Source: Oreohelix idahoensis (Eukaryota; Mollusca; Gastropoda; Stylommatophora; Oreohelicidae). Taken from it: a stretch of DNA of 64,000 nucleotides. The DNA lies in contig JAMPIV010000582.1 in the NCBI GenBank assembly GCA_024509875.1, positions 333,501-397,500 of the forward strand, read 5' to 3'. The position numbers and the translations under genes are program-made. Positions 10,588 through 22,004 of this stretch are shown here, in pieces. The notes beneath the pieces are model-generated. The model had not been told where the DNA came from and did not search any database. It saw only the letters and a program-made list of their open reading frames with translations. Numbering within the stretch: position 1 is the stretch's first letter; every line of letters begins with the position of its first letter.

Positions 10588-12219
10588 ATGAGAAACGGCG
10601 TACTTGTACGTATGGTACAAGATTCGACTACGTCGGCACATTCGCAAATTCTTGTTCCAAAGAGCATGAGAGTGCCAATATTACAACATGCTCATGACTC
10701 GCAATGTGCTGGACATATGGGTTTTGCCCGTACGAAGTCGAGAGTCCTTGCGGCTTTCTTTTGGCCTTTTGTCAATAAGGACATTCGTATTTATTGCCGA
10801 TCATGCAAGGTATGTCAGGAGGTCAAATCTAGAGGACCACGACATGCTGCGCCTATCCAGGCTGCTGACATTCCTATTCGGCCGTTTCAGAAAATGGCCA
10901 TAGATATTATTGGCCCTTTTAAGGTCAAGTCGGCCAGAGGACATCAGTTTATCCTTACATGTGTCGATATGTGCACACGTTGGCCAGAGGCTATTCCTCT
11001 TAAGAGCATATCTACTACAGATATCGCAGATGCTCTTTGGTTGATATTTTCTCGCTTGGGGTTCCCCAGAGAAATATTGTCACACCATGGCACTCAACTC
11101 ATATCTGACACTATGTCACAGGTAATGTCTACCTTACATATTGAACGATCTCTCAGTAGTATCTACCATCCTATGTCTAATGGGTTAGTTGAGCGTATGA
11201 ATAGAACGCTCAAGACTTTGCTTGGTAAGATAACTGAAGATCATCCTCAAGATTGGGACAGGGTTTTACCCGCGGCTCTCTTTGCCTATAGAGAAGTCCC
11301 TAATGAACACACAGGATTTTCTCCCTTCGAACTTGTCTTTGGCGCGCGTCCACGCGGCCCTATGTCTTTATTACACGATCTCATCACTGCCGATGATATT
11401 AGCGATGAAACTCAATCCTCATATGAGTATGTCATTGCTCTTAGACAAAAGATCATTGAGGCATGTAAGCTAGCAACTGCTTCATCAGAAATTGTTAAAG
11501 AGAAGGCAAGGCAGTTTGCTAACAAGAATAGATGTCTACGACAACTTTGTCCAGGTGACAAAGCATTCGTCCTACTCCCCAGTAGGGAAAATAGACTTCT
11601 TATTGCATGGAAAGGTCCGTATGCAATAGTCTCTCGGATTTCCGATGTTGACTATGTGGTCGATATTGATGGAAAGCATAAAACTTTCCACATAAACATG
11701 CTTTCGGAATTTCACGAACGTCCGGACTATTTGCTGCCTATTTTCCAGGCAACGGATGATGCTCCTGCACCTCACGGTCATTATTCATCCCTGTCTGTCA
11801 TTCAGGATGAGGAAGCTACCTTCTCTGATGTCAACCTTCCCCTTCCAGTGGTGCCATTACATTCTACTGAATCTTGGAAAAACGTTTCTGTTTCTCCTAA
11901 TCTTTCTGGTGACGAACATCGACAAGTCTCGTCGATGGTACAAACATTTCAGGATGTTCTCACTGACATTCCTGGACACACAGAAGTCATAGAACATGAC
12001 ATAATTCTTACCGACAATAATCCAATTAGGGTTAGGCCGTATCCTATTCCTATACACTTTCAGTCGCAAGTGGAAAAGGAATTGGATGAAATGATTCAAT
12101 TAAATATAATTGAACCATCTGTTATGCCTTTTGGTCTCATGAACGCCCCTGCCACATTTCGTTCGCATGATGCGTCGAAAAAATTCTGTCACATCGTTCG
12201 GATGTCATCGCATACTTAG
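10588..12219 (+). CDS. Gypsy integrase followed by truncated reverse transcriptase (Gmr1-like order)
   Basis: This 543-residue frame begins with an HHCC zinc domain (His36, His43, Cys73, Cys76; GHMGF). A retroviral integrase core follows: Asp106 in MAIDIIGPF, then the second acidic site, then Glu202 in GLVERMNRTLK, with D,D-35-E spacing. The second Asp is replaced by His166 (LSHHGTQ), so catalysis should be lost. A GPY/F-type end follows (WKGPYAIV, about 345). After a linker the frame enters the start of reverse transcriptase (DVLTDIPGHTEVIEHDI, VRPYPIP, IIEPS). It then jumps in frame to MPFGLMNAPATF near 12121, omitting the segment with the first catalytic Asp. Integrase before RT is the order known from Gmr1-like Ty3/gypsy elements. 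The ATG shown is the first in frame; the natural protein would be part of a longer polyprotein. Confidence 0.85.
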   Translation: MRNGVLVRMVQDSTTSAHSQILVPKSMRVPILQHAHDSQCAGHMGFARTKSRVLAAFFWPFVNKDIRIYCRSCKVCQEVKSRGPRHAAPIQAADIPIRPFQKMAIDIIGPFKVKSARGHQFILTCVDMCTRWPEAIPLKSISTTDIADALWLIFSRLGFPREILSHHGTQLISDTMSQVMSTLHIERSLSSIYHPMSNGLVERMNRTLKTLLGKITEDHPQDWDRVLPAALFAYREVPNEHTGFSPFELVFGARPRGPMSLLHDLITADDISDETQSSYEYVIALRQKIIEACKLATASSEIVKEKARQFANKNRCLRQLCPGDKAFVLLPSRENRLLIAWKGPYAIVSRISDVDYVVDIDGKHKTFHINMLSEFHERPDYLLPIFQATDDAPAPHGHYSSLSVIQDEEATFSDVNLPLPVVPLHSTESWKNVSVSPNLSGDEHRQVSSMVQTFQDVLTDIPGHTEVIEHDIILTDNNPIRVRPYPIPIHFQSQVEKELDEMIQLNIIEPSVMPFGLMNAPATFRSHDASKKFCHIVRMSSHT

Positions 12220-12880
12220 ATGACATCTGTCTCTTCAGTGATACCTGGGAAGATCACTATTTAGGGTTATATGACTTACTGTCCACTCTACGTGAGAATA
12301 ATTTGACAGCGAGACCTTCTAAAGCTTTTGTTGGTTTTGGTGAAATCTCTTTCCTGGGTCATCGTGTTGGTCATGGTCTCTTGAAGACAGAAGACCACAA
12401 TACTTCCAAAATACTGAACATCTCTGTTCCTAAAACGAAGAAACAAGTTAGGAGTCTCTTAGGTTTAATTCAATTTTATGGGAGATTTATTCCAAATTTA
12501 TCTTCGATCATGGCACCTCTCTCAACATTGTTGAAGAAAGGTTCGCTAATCTGGTCCGTTGGTCTGAAGAATGCCAATCTTCACTAGACCAAATCAAGAA
12601 TATATATTTTTCTTCTCCTCACCATCTTAAGATTACCTACTCTTGATAGGACTTTTTGTTCTTCGGAGTGATGCTTCATCCTATCTCTGGGATTGTTGTA
12701 CAGCTGCAATGCATGATGCACCAGCTGAATACCTGCTTAATACTCTGCATCACTGTTATGTCATTTCTAGAAAACTAAATGCGTGCAGAGTAGGAAGCTA
12801 CTCACGGTTTTAGGGACCGTGAGTTTGTTAGCGATGGATTGGTCCATTCAATAGAGTTCTATAAGTACAAGATTGTTTAA
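12205..12880 (+). pseudogene. Reverse transcriptase palm/thumb and RNase H remnant of the same gypsy element
   Basis: The catalytic YLDD box is readable at 12213-12224, in a different frame from the end of the integrase-RT frame. A frame at 12303-12587 continues with FLGHRV and VRSLLGLIQFYGRFIP, the connection typical of gypsy RTs. Around 12660-12780 RNase H signatures appear (LRSDASSY, then SRKLNA). From about 12790 to 12880 fragments of the following RNase H segment are readable only by changing frame. The element is dead. The arrangement places RT and RNase H after integrase. Confidence 0.7.
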
Positions 12881-13072
12881 CACCGCCTGGGGAGCTACTT
12901 TTCATTATTGTGTTAGGTTTCTAGATCTGATGAGTGCATTGATGGAAGCTGTTGGTGTGTGAGGGAGTTTTGTATTCAGGTGTGGAGTGTAAGAATTGAA
13001 GAGTTCGAGGATCCACTCGGATACTGCTATGAAGCTCTTCAACACTTATTCACTCTTACGGTACGCGAGTAT

Positions 13073-13090
13073 ATGGGGGGAGTGTAAATA
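13073..13090 (+). other. Probable polypurine tract and start of 3' LTR
   Basis: A purine run (atggggggag) is followed directly by tgtaaatattgg at 13083. A polypurine tract abutting a TG dinucleotide is the expected junction between the internal region and the 3' LTR. The matching 5' LTR start was not found, so the LTR length is unknown. Confidence 0.45.
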
Positions 13091-15863
13091 TTGGCCTGAG
13101 AATTTGTATAGTTGTAGGACAACTCCAACTATACTTTGTGGGACTTTATATTGGTGGTACTATTTACAGAAGTTTATAAACCAGTCTTTATTTCTACAAT
13201 TAATTGATTTAGGCATATGATGTTACTTACGATTTATTATGTACACATACATATGAGTGCCTTTTGTTGTTCATCTTTCTTCTGTTCGTTTTTTTTTAAG
13301 GATGATAGAGGAGGCTAGGCTGGAGTACTGAGTAGTTTTAATATAAGGGCACGTTAGTTTACTAAACAGCCACAATTATTAATAAATGTATTGTACCTTA
13401 GATGAAACAGCACATATTAGTTTACTTAATTAGCATTATATTGCTTGTAACTTTTAATCAGAATGTCTAATGCTATCTGTCTGCAGACTCTGTAAGGCCT
13501 TGCGCCTAGTATACATTGATGTGTTCTAGATTGTGTACTTACCCTCGGAATAGTTTTCAACGAGCATAATTCCTGGATCGTCATGTTAGTATTTACAACT
13601 TTTGACATGTGACTTAAGATCATGGTATTGGAGCATGTATAAGAATGCGGACATGTATTTAAATCTTTTCCTAACGCACAGATTTTTAAAGATGGAATCC
13701 ATATTAATGACAGGATGTTAAGGAGTATGAATGAGCTAGTTGTTACATGACTGATATATATCTTGTATACTTTTGTAGTTGCCGGGATTACGTATGTTTG
13801 GGTGTTTACATGCTATAGGCGTGATGTGTGTGTTAGGTGTGACACATCTAGAAATCCCGATGTGAGAAATTTTTTTTGAGACATATTTATTTTTCTGTTG
13901 AGGTAGTATCCTCACCAGACACATCTATAATTATAGTATCCCTATTGTTTGGCTCAATTTAGTTTTAATTTATCAGCGCCATAATTCGTTGTGCCGTTTA
14001 CTTGAGCGCGCTATATCGCTACTTTGCTCCAGCATTGATATTGAAAAAACAAATATGTTCCCACATTTTTTTAAATTATCGGGTTCGGATCAGGTCGAAT
14101 ATGCGTGATATTGTTGCGTCGGATAAATTCTCGACCAACTTCGTATTTTAATTTCAATTATGCTGTTTTAATATACGCATAGGGCGCCAATCATACCTGC
14201 TTTGACAATCTATAGTCACATTTTCTCTCGTGGTAAGTCTAGTTGAGTCTATCATCGAGCGTCAAGCTATCGACATGCAGTTACACCTTTTTGAGCTCCG
14301 AGGTCATTTTTTGCGCTGGGAACACTGGCGCATAAGGCGATGTTTTGTCTTGTTGTTTGGTACGGATAGATCGGTTTCCGATCTCCACACCACTAGTTGT
14401 GGAGCCTGTTGAGCGATTTTTGTGTGAATGATGCGACAAACATGAGATAGCCTTCTTGTTATATATCTCAAAAGGAGGGGAATCTCCGCAATTTTTGTTC
14501 TAGATTCAGGGACCGGGGTGGTTGTTTAGTCCTCTATATGAGAGCTATTTCGATCTGTTTTAGTCGACGATACAATACCTGCGTCTAGGTGAATGTTGTC
14601 TAGTCCCACTGTTGTCTTTGGGAGTCGTGCATCAATTTGCTGTGCTAATATCATGAAAGCAAGGTAAACATCGACCTTGGCCTGGGGGATTGAATTTTGA
14701 TAACCTCTAAATTATGTGTCCACGATTTTGGGGTGGTCTATGGAGGATTTGATTCATAACCGCGGGTATGTCCATCGGCGATCGGGGTACCGCTGTAAAC
14801 GTTGAGTACATGTTTGTTCACTGTCAACTGCAGTGTCTGCTGTTCAGTTACTGGGCGGTTGATGAGGGAAACGTGGGGGGGCCATTATGTCGGTAGGAAT
14901 TGTTAGAAGGATTGGAAGGCTAGTGGGGTTGCGGAAAGTCCTACGTATTACGTAGATGTCAGGAGGAATCCTTGAGAGACATGCTATACTAATTGGGTCG
15001 GACCACTTTCTGATTTGTCACGTGTGTCGGTTTGCTGCACCGGTCAAACATAGGACCTATGTTGTTACTGGATGTCATACATCTGTTTAAGAGGGGGGTG
15101 CGTGTGGGGTTATAGAGAAAGAAAACACTGGAGTTTTCCACCTAGAGGATACATATTGGTTGTCACGAGTGACAATGGGTAATGGGGTTCTAATAGACTA
15201 GAGGCTCACGATGGCATATGTACATTTAGCGGTTTGTCCTATTGTATTTCGCTGCGTAAAGAGTGCATGAACTGAAGGATTTTGTGACGTAATCGACTGT
15301 TTGAGTAAAGGGCTGCCTAGGTACATGCGATGCGTTTATATGTTCTTGCGTCACTCGTGGCGTCCATCTGGTGGGGTTACATTATGAAAGACCTTTGATA
15401 ATTTTGCGTGTACACCAATCATGGATCGTTGTTCAATTTGGTAATGGGATCGTCATCCGTGTACTTAATTGCGTGTGATTGAAGTTGAAAAATGTGTGTG
15501 TCCTCGGGTGGAATTTGTTCATTTTTGTTTTAAATGATATAAAAATGTTTGTTTTTAGTGACTGAACACACTATTTTTGCATTTTTTTACACGATTTTTT
15601 CAACATGCTTTTGATGGCTTTTCAACATCATAATTAAATAAATAAAAATATAAAAAAACGTCAACGAGCCTGAGACTTCAAAAATGCAATCCGTGAACTT
15701 TATCATGGAGTTCGTTGAGGTTTTACGTCTGATCCGTATGTCCGGACTAAAACGAAGGGCGCTGGTTATTGTTAAGGACTGAGGAGACACAGGGGTGAGG
15801 ATAAAGCCATGAAGCTAGAAAGATAAAATGAAGGAAGAAAAAAAAAGAAGTACCCAGCCTTCG
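13091..15863. other. Possible 3' LTR and unrecognised sequence
   Basis: No coding motif could be read and all frames are short. The stretch 14080-14560 resembles 4790-5250 in the same orientation. An A-rich, low-complexity patch lies at 15615-15660. If the tgtaaat at 13083 opens a 3' LTR, part of this is LTR sequence, but its end was not identified. Confidence 0.35.
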
Positions 15864-16652
15864 CTTATTTGTTTTCTTGTCTTTCTTTGAGATATGTTCC
15901 ATTCTTCTATATATCCACGTCTCAATAGGCTCAATTCTTTCTTCTAATGCAATAATCAGGATTCTTCGAAAACTGTGCTATATCCATCGCCAGCATCTTC
16001 TTGACATATCTCATTCCACAATCACCTGTTTGGTTTTTCTCATCAGTTCTACATTGGTGATCATGAACCATTTCAATCCTTCTATTCTACGCAAGCACCG
16101 ATTTAACAGAATCTGTATCAGCTCGCTACTATTACCAATACTAATATTATTACTAACCCACTACTGCCGTTGCCAGTTACTGTTGCAATTACTACCACTG
16201 CCATTGTTGCAATTGACGATTCTCATGCTAAATTACTGCTGTCAACACTAAATGCTGCTACTGGAGCTTATACTATAAGATCTAATGTTAATACTGCTAC
16301 AACTAAAGCCACTGTTACTAATACGATTACTACTAATGCTATTATTTTTAATTATTACTACTACTAATACTGGTACTACTAATTATGCTACCTCTAATTA
16401 CCACTATTACTAATATTGCAAAAAACTAACGCTACTATTACTAATTACCACTACTATTATTATTGTTACTAGTAATACTACTATTAATAATTATCACTAT
16501 CATTAATACGGCTGCAACATATACTACTAATTACTATTACTACTAATACTGCTGTTACTAACGCTACTATTACTAATGACTAGTACCACTAATGTTGCTA
16601 CTACTAATACTACTATTGCAAATTACTAATGTTACTAATACTTATACAACTA
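15864..16652. repeat. Right copy of the ~785-bp direct repeat
   Basis: This matches 340-1122: the same LINE composite (15864-16110, minus), the same LINE-A/LINE-B join, and the same start of the ACT satellite. Similarity begins sharply at gcttatttgttttcttg and fades after about 16652, where the satellite simply continues. Confidence 0.9.
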
Positions 16653-17590
16653 AAACTAGTAACTACCAATTTTTACTCATCCTGCTACTATTAATGCTAC
16701 TATTACTAATGACCACTAAAACTAATGTTACTGCTACAATGTCTATGTTGGAGAGAAAATAAACACTTATGCAGGCCACCAAGAACCACTTTTTCAGTAC
16801 TATTACTAATTACCACTACTAGTAATACTACTTCTACTGACGCTACTATTTCTAATTACCACTACTAGTAATGCTACTACTACTAATGGTACTATTATTA
16901 ACAACAATTGTTAATAATACTGCTACAACTAATGCTACTATAACTAATTACCACAACTACTAATATTGCTACTACTAATGCCATCATTACTAGTGCTGCT
17001 TCAACTAATATTACTATAACTATTTACCACTACTATTACTAATACTGCTGCAACTAATGCTACTATAACTAATTACCATTACTACTAATATTGTTACTGC
17101 TAATGCTATCATTACTGACACTGTGACAACTAATGTTACTATAACTATTTACCACTACTATTACTAACACTGCTACCTCTAATGCTATTATACTAATTAC
17201 CACTATTACTAAAACTGTTACAACTAATGTTAGTATAACTATTTACCACTACTATTACTAACACTACTACAATTAATGCCACTATAACTATTTACCACTA
17301 CTATTACTAACACTGCTATAACTTATGTTACTAGAACTAATTACCACTACTATTACTAACACTACTACAATTAATGCCACTATAACAATTTACCACTACT
17401 ATTACTAACACTGCCACAACTAAAACCACTATAACTATTTACCACTACTATTACTAACACTGCTACAACTAATGCTACTATAACTAATTACCATTAGTAT
17501 TACTAACACTGCTACAACTAATGCCACTATAACTATATACCACTACTATTACTAACTCTGCTACAACTAATGCCACTATAATTATTTCTT
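16110..17590. repeat. ACT-rich satellite array with 46-49 bp units
   Basis: The first half is irregular triplet-like sequence. From about 16900 it resolves into units of 46-49 bp carrying the words taccactactatta, ctaacactgctac, aactaatgcc and actataacta. A 55-bp non-satellite patch sits at 16740-16795. The array is interrupted by a LINE end and a probable solo LTR and resumes at 18940. Confidence 0.9.
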
Positions 17591-17593
17591 GTT

Positions 17594-18236
17594 CTTCTTC
17601 AGGTGCCTGGTCTGGAACAGACATTGGCGATCATGACACTCCAATCTTGTCTGTCTTTTGATAGTCTAATGAGGTTGTTGTTGCCCATGCTGTTGTTTGT
17701 TTCCCAGTTGTTTAAGCTTTCCACATACATCTTTCTCTGCCTTCCTCTTCCTCTCCTACCTGGTATTTTCCCACATAAGACTAATTCCTCCACTCCTCAT
17801 CTTCTGTTAATATGTCCCATAAATTTCATTTGTCTTTTCCTGATGGTTTTGATGAGCGATCTATTAACACCCGCAGCTGTCAATACCTCGGCATTTGTTT
17901 TCTTCTCTATCCACGATATTCTCAGTATCCTTCTCAAAAATTATATTTCCACTTCCTCCAGTTTTTTTCTCCATTTGGTTACTCATTGTCCAACCTTCGC
18001 ATCCATATAAAAGAACGGACCACACTTAGCCTAAGGGGCTTACTAAGGGTAAGCGAATTTTTGTGCTTAAGGTGTTGTTTCTGTTTTTCATTACGTTGCT
18101 CATCCTAGTAAAGGCTTCTCTGGGCATGGCGATCCATTTCTTTATCTCTGTGTCACATCTGCCATCTGATGTCAATGTGTAGCCTAAATAGTTAAAGAGA
18201 TTGACTTGTTTTTCTCTTTTGCTGTTCAAAGAGCAT
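17594..18236 (-). pseudogene. LINE-A reverse transcriptase C-terminal end, frameshifted
   Basis: Minus-strand reading gives, in order, FNYLGYTLTSDG (the conserved Y-L-G segment after the RT palm, 18026-18229), a stretch with RISWIEKKTNAEVL and QMKFMGH in other frames, and GRRGRGRQRK with DRQDW at 17599-17793. This order is characteristic of the RT thumb and C-terminal tail of 5'-truncated LINEs. Frame changes separate the blocks. An A/G-rich tail (gaagaagaac on the minus strand) sits at 17587-17600. The whole piece lies inside the ACT satellite. Confidence 0.75.
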
Positions 18237-18269
18237 AGAGCACAGAGTTATATTACAATAACTATTTAC

Positions 18270-18939
18270 TGTCAGACAAACTATTTATACTGTGGATTTA
18301 ACACCTGATAAATCTATACTCTTTGGCTCATCCTCTAAGGATACGACCACAGCATACAAATAGCTGACAATAAGTAACATAACACCTTCAACAGGTAAGT
18401 TCCCTTTTAATAAGTACTGCACACACGGAAGCCACACACGGCTAGCAATACATATGAAATACAATGCAACAGAAATGCCAATATAACTTGCAATAACCAA
18501 CAACTCAATCTATCAGTATCAAAGTCGCTGGTATGTCATACCGAGAAAACATCACAATGGCTTTCGCTCACCGGCTAAGTCCTGTACTATGATAGAGCAA
18601 TACTTAAATACAAATGACTTATCAACGATGGTCTAAGGAAATGCCACTAGAAACTACACCACCACTCTAGAATTGTGCAAACTAATCCTGACCACATGAA
18701 TAAATGACAAGCACTATCAATGAACAACCATGGCATCCATATCCCAGCAAAATGCTGACAGGGAACATAAAGACGTCCTACCCGGACGCTAGCCAGAACT
18801 CCACTAACTTTTTGCGCCAGAATTTGTGCCCACTTCTTTTTCAGGTCACCTGACCAAAACGGGTTTTTTTTTATTATCTCAATGTCGCCACTCACAGCGT
18901 GACCAACTTAATATTTTGTCGAGCATATATACTGTGACA
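18270..18939. mobile_element. Probable solo LTR in the ACT satellite
   Basis: The 670-bp segment begins TGTCAGACAAAC and ends TACTGTGACA. It is flanked on both sides by TTTAC (18265-18269 and 18940-18944), and this word is part of the satellite unit into which it is inserted. TG...CA ends plus a 5-bp target duplication are what a single LTR left by recombination looks like. No coding sequence was recognised inside it. Confidence 0.7.
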
Positions 18940-19815
18940 TTTACCACTACTATTACTAACACTGCTACAACTAATGTCACTATAACTATTTACTACTACT
19001 ATTACTAACACTGCCACAACTAATGCTACTATAACTAATTACCACTATTACTAACACTGCTACAACTAATGCTACTATAACTAATTACCACTATTACTAA
19101 CACAGCTACAACTAATGCCACTATAACTATTTACCACTATTACTAACACTGCTACAACTAATGCCACTATAACTATTTACCACTACTATTACTAACACTG
19201 CTACAACTAATGCTACTATAACTAATTACCACTATTACTAACACTGCTACAACTAATGCCACTATACCTAATTACCACTATTACTAACACTGCTACAACC
19301 AATGCTACTATAACTAATAACCACTGTTACTAACAATGCTACAACTAAATGCCACTATAACTAATTTCCACTATTATTAACACTGCTACAACTAATGCTA
19401 CTATAACTTTTTACCACTACTTTTACTAACACTGCTACAATTAAAGCTACTATAACTAATTATCACAATTACTAATTACCACTACTATTAGTAACACTGC
19501 TTCAACTAATGCTACTATAACTAATTATCACAATTACTAATTAGCACTAATATTACTAACACTGTTACAACTAATGCTATTGTAACTAATTACCACTATT
19601 ACTAATTACCACTACTATTTCTCACACTGCTACAACTAATACTATTATAAGTAATTACCACTACTACTAATTACCACTACCATTTCTAACACTGCTACAA
19701 CTAATGCTATTATAAGTAATTATCACTACTACTAATTACCACTACCATTTCTAACACTGCTACAACTAATGCTATTATAAGTAATTATCACTATTACTTA
19801 TACTACTACTAATTA
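18940..19815. repeat. ACT-rich satellite array, continuation
   Basis: Units of 46-49 bp, as at 16900-17590, with the shared words ctaacactgctac and aactaatgc. The last third switches to longer composite units containing two taattaccacta words. Confidence 0.9.
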
Positions 19816-19954
19816 TCTGCTCCAATATTGCTTAAATTAATCGGAAAGCATGTTCTATTGCAAATCATTATTACAGATACGTCTTGTGTTACTATTATTA
19901 TCTTTGCAACTTTGCGGTTTCTTGATTAATACCGATGATTCAACGACATGCGCG

Positions 19955-20043
19955 TTTCTCTCTCTATCTCTCTCTCTCTCTTTTTTTTTCTCTCTCTCTC
20001 TCTCTCTCTCTCTGTGTCTCTCTCTCTTTTTATATCTTTCTCT
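19955..20043. repeat. (CT)n microsatellite
   Basis: An almost pure CT tract interrupted by short T runs. Confidence 0.95.
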
Positions 20044-20151
20044 CCGGTAGTTACGTCCAGTGTTGGTTCACTAAGTACACGAAGCTCCTTCACCTAGGCA
20101 GAAACAAATGAACTTATAGATAAGGGTAAAGCATAATTAACAATAATATTT

Positions 20152-20470
20152 TATATGGAGTCACTTTTACAGCAGACTCCATATAGGTTTTTATTATTAT
20201 TTTTACAAAACTATTTCCTTACCAATGTTTTTCATTATTTTTAAAAAAATAAAACTGACTCCATGTCAATTTGTATTTTTATTTTTTACAAAACTGATTC
20301 TATACCAGTTTGTATTATACGTTTTTTACAAAACTGACCACATACCAATTATTATTATTTGTTCAAAACTGACTCTTCACCAATTTTTATTATAATATTT
20401 ACAATTCTGAATCAATACCAATGTTAATTAATATATATGTTCAATCTCCCAGTTTTCAGCAGACTCCATC
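20152..20470. repeat. Hairpin followed by a ~57-bp degenerate tandem repeat
   Basis: An inverted pair (TATGGAGTC ... GACTCCATA, 20154-20183, 12-base loop) is followed by about five degenerate units built around acaaaactgactccat and accaatttttatt. The block closes with cagcagactccat at 20458-20470, which echoes the hairpin. The repeated flank suggests a small element with internal repeats, but no target duplication was found. Confidence 0.6.
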
Positions 20471-21104
20471 ATTGCGTATACATAAAGCAGGTAAGGGTTG
20501 ACCAGTAACTTACTTCATGCAATATATCTGATCGTTCTGACGGTACCAGTCAGCATCTGGACAATTTCCAGTGACATCCCAAATCTTGTCGTGTGACCTG
20601 TGTGATGGTAAAGCATTTAGCATAGAAGAAATGAGTACAACTTGACTGTCTCGAAGTTTGGCCTACTCAAACAACTAAACATGTAATGGTATACAAATCA
20701 TTATATAAAATATACTAGTGTAAAAACCCGTCATAAGACGGGAATTAAATTCAATAACACCAATACCTAACGGCTATTGTATTTATTAAAAAGTATTTTT
20801 TTAAAAAACCACTGTGCATCACCACAGTACACAAACTACGTAGCAGCAGCGAGGATCCCAATGTGTGTATACGTGATCACACATTCTATAAATATTTTTG
20901 TGCACACCGTCATTTGCGCATTGTTCTTTGGTAAGTGTTACTATTTTAAGGAGAGTACATATAAGGGAAAGAATACAATTAATGTCTAACCAAAGCTACA
21001 CCCCTTAGCGTTACGCACTGATAGAAAAAGCTGGGATTTTATATATAGTATAAATTTTATTTACAAACATCCTAACACAGGGCAGTCATACATCATCATT
21101 ACTT
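20471..21104. other. No feature recognised
   Basis: AT-rich sequence without coding motifs, repeats or RNA-like structure that I could identify. Confidence 0.4.
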
Positions 21105-21510
21105 TCTTTTGCGTTCCTTACGGAGCATGGAGCCACCACTGTAGCTGATCCCCTAGGAAGAAGTCTACATCAAACATTCACATTCACTTACAGTGAAGGT
21201 TTCTGTGGCAGTTTTTTTTACATCACGAGCTTATCCCAGCCCCATACACAACCTCGTATTAAATAAATATTAGACAAACATAAAGGTCACGTGTTTTCAG
21301 GCACTCGTAAGAAATAAAGAAGTAGAAAACTAGACAAGAGAAAAACAACAGACTTGAGTGGCTTACCCAGGACTCGAACCCAGGACTTTCCGTGCGACAA
21401 TATTAGTCGTTTGATACGTTATGCACGAGGTTGCAGTAATCCTATTCTTGTTATCTCTTCAGAGACCCCCGGGAGCTGCACGCGACAAAATAGGACAATG
21501 CATTCAGTTA
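21105..21510 (-). repeat. SINE-A copy, interrupted
   Basis: On the minus strand, the 3' half of SINE-A (gctccatgctccg-like word and a GAT-repeat tail, seen here as catcatcatt) lies at 21105-21260. A 5' part (gggtctctgaag-like word) lies at 21440-21500. The insert between them carries a tRNA-like B box on the minus strand (GGGTTCGAGTCC, about 21370-21381), so another SINE may have landed inside this one. Confidence 0.55.
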
Positions 21511-22004
21511 AAATGACGGATTATTTGCATCTTTAATGTACTCCACCACCCCGTTTCCTCGGCCATTGCATAACAATAATATCTGCTATTTTAAAAAGAA
21601 AACACACACACAACCGAGTAGTTTGACAGATATTACAGCAACGCACTTCACAAAGTGTTTTCATTCTTAAACTATCTTTCCCTTTGTAATGTAAAATCAT
21701 AATACACGTTGTGCTTTGACCCAGTAGTCATGTATAATATAATTATTTTAATGCAACATAAAGATCTTGCTGCTTTTCCACAACCGACTGCTTGTATACG
21801 AGAACAAGTGTTATTAGTTAAATCTACAAACGTGTAAGAGTTCACGCCTACCTGTTTAAATGAAGACGTCTTTTCCATTCAACGCGTGAAAAGCCCTCAC
21901 ATTATATAACGTGCTGACCAAGAGCGATAAAACGGTACTGGTAACCGTAAGAACATTTTCAAAGACGTTACAGATATATCCCTAGCACAAAAGATTAAGG
22001 TACT

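Noticed and set aside
16110..19815. CRISPR array interpretation of the satellite
   Set aside because: Units are contiguous, without unique spacers, and the context is an animal genome.
21360..21430. Candidate tRNA gene on the minus strand
   Set aside because: A B box is present, but no complete cloverleaf with paired acceptor stem could be drawn. Treated as a SINE head. The same holds for the heads at 26450, 28300, 37290, 38040, 53890 and 62030.
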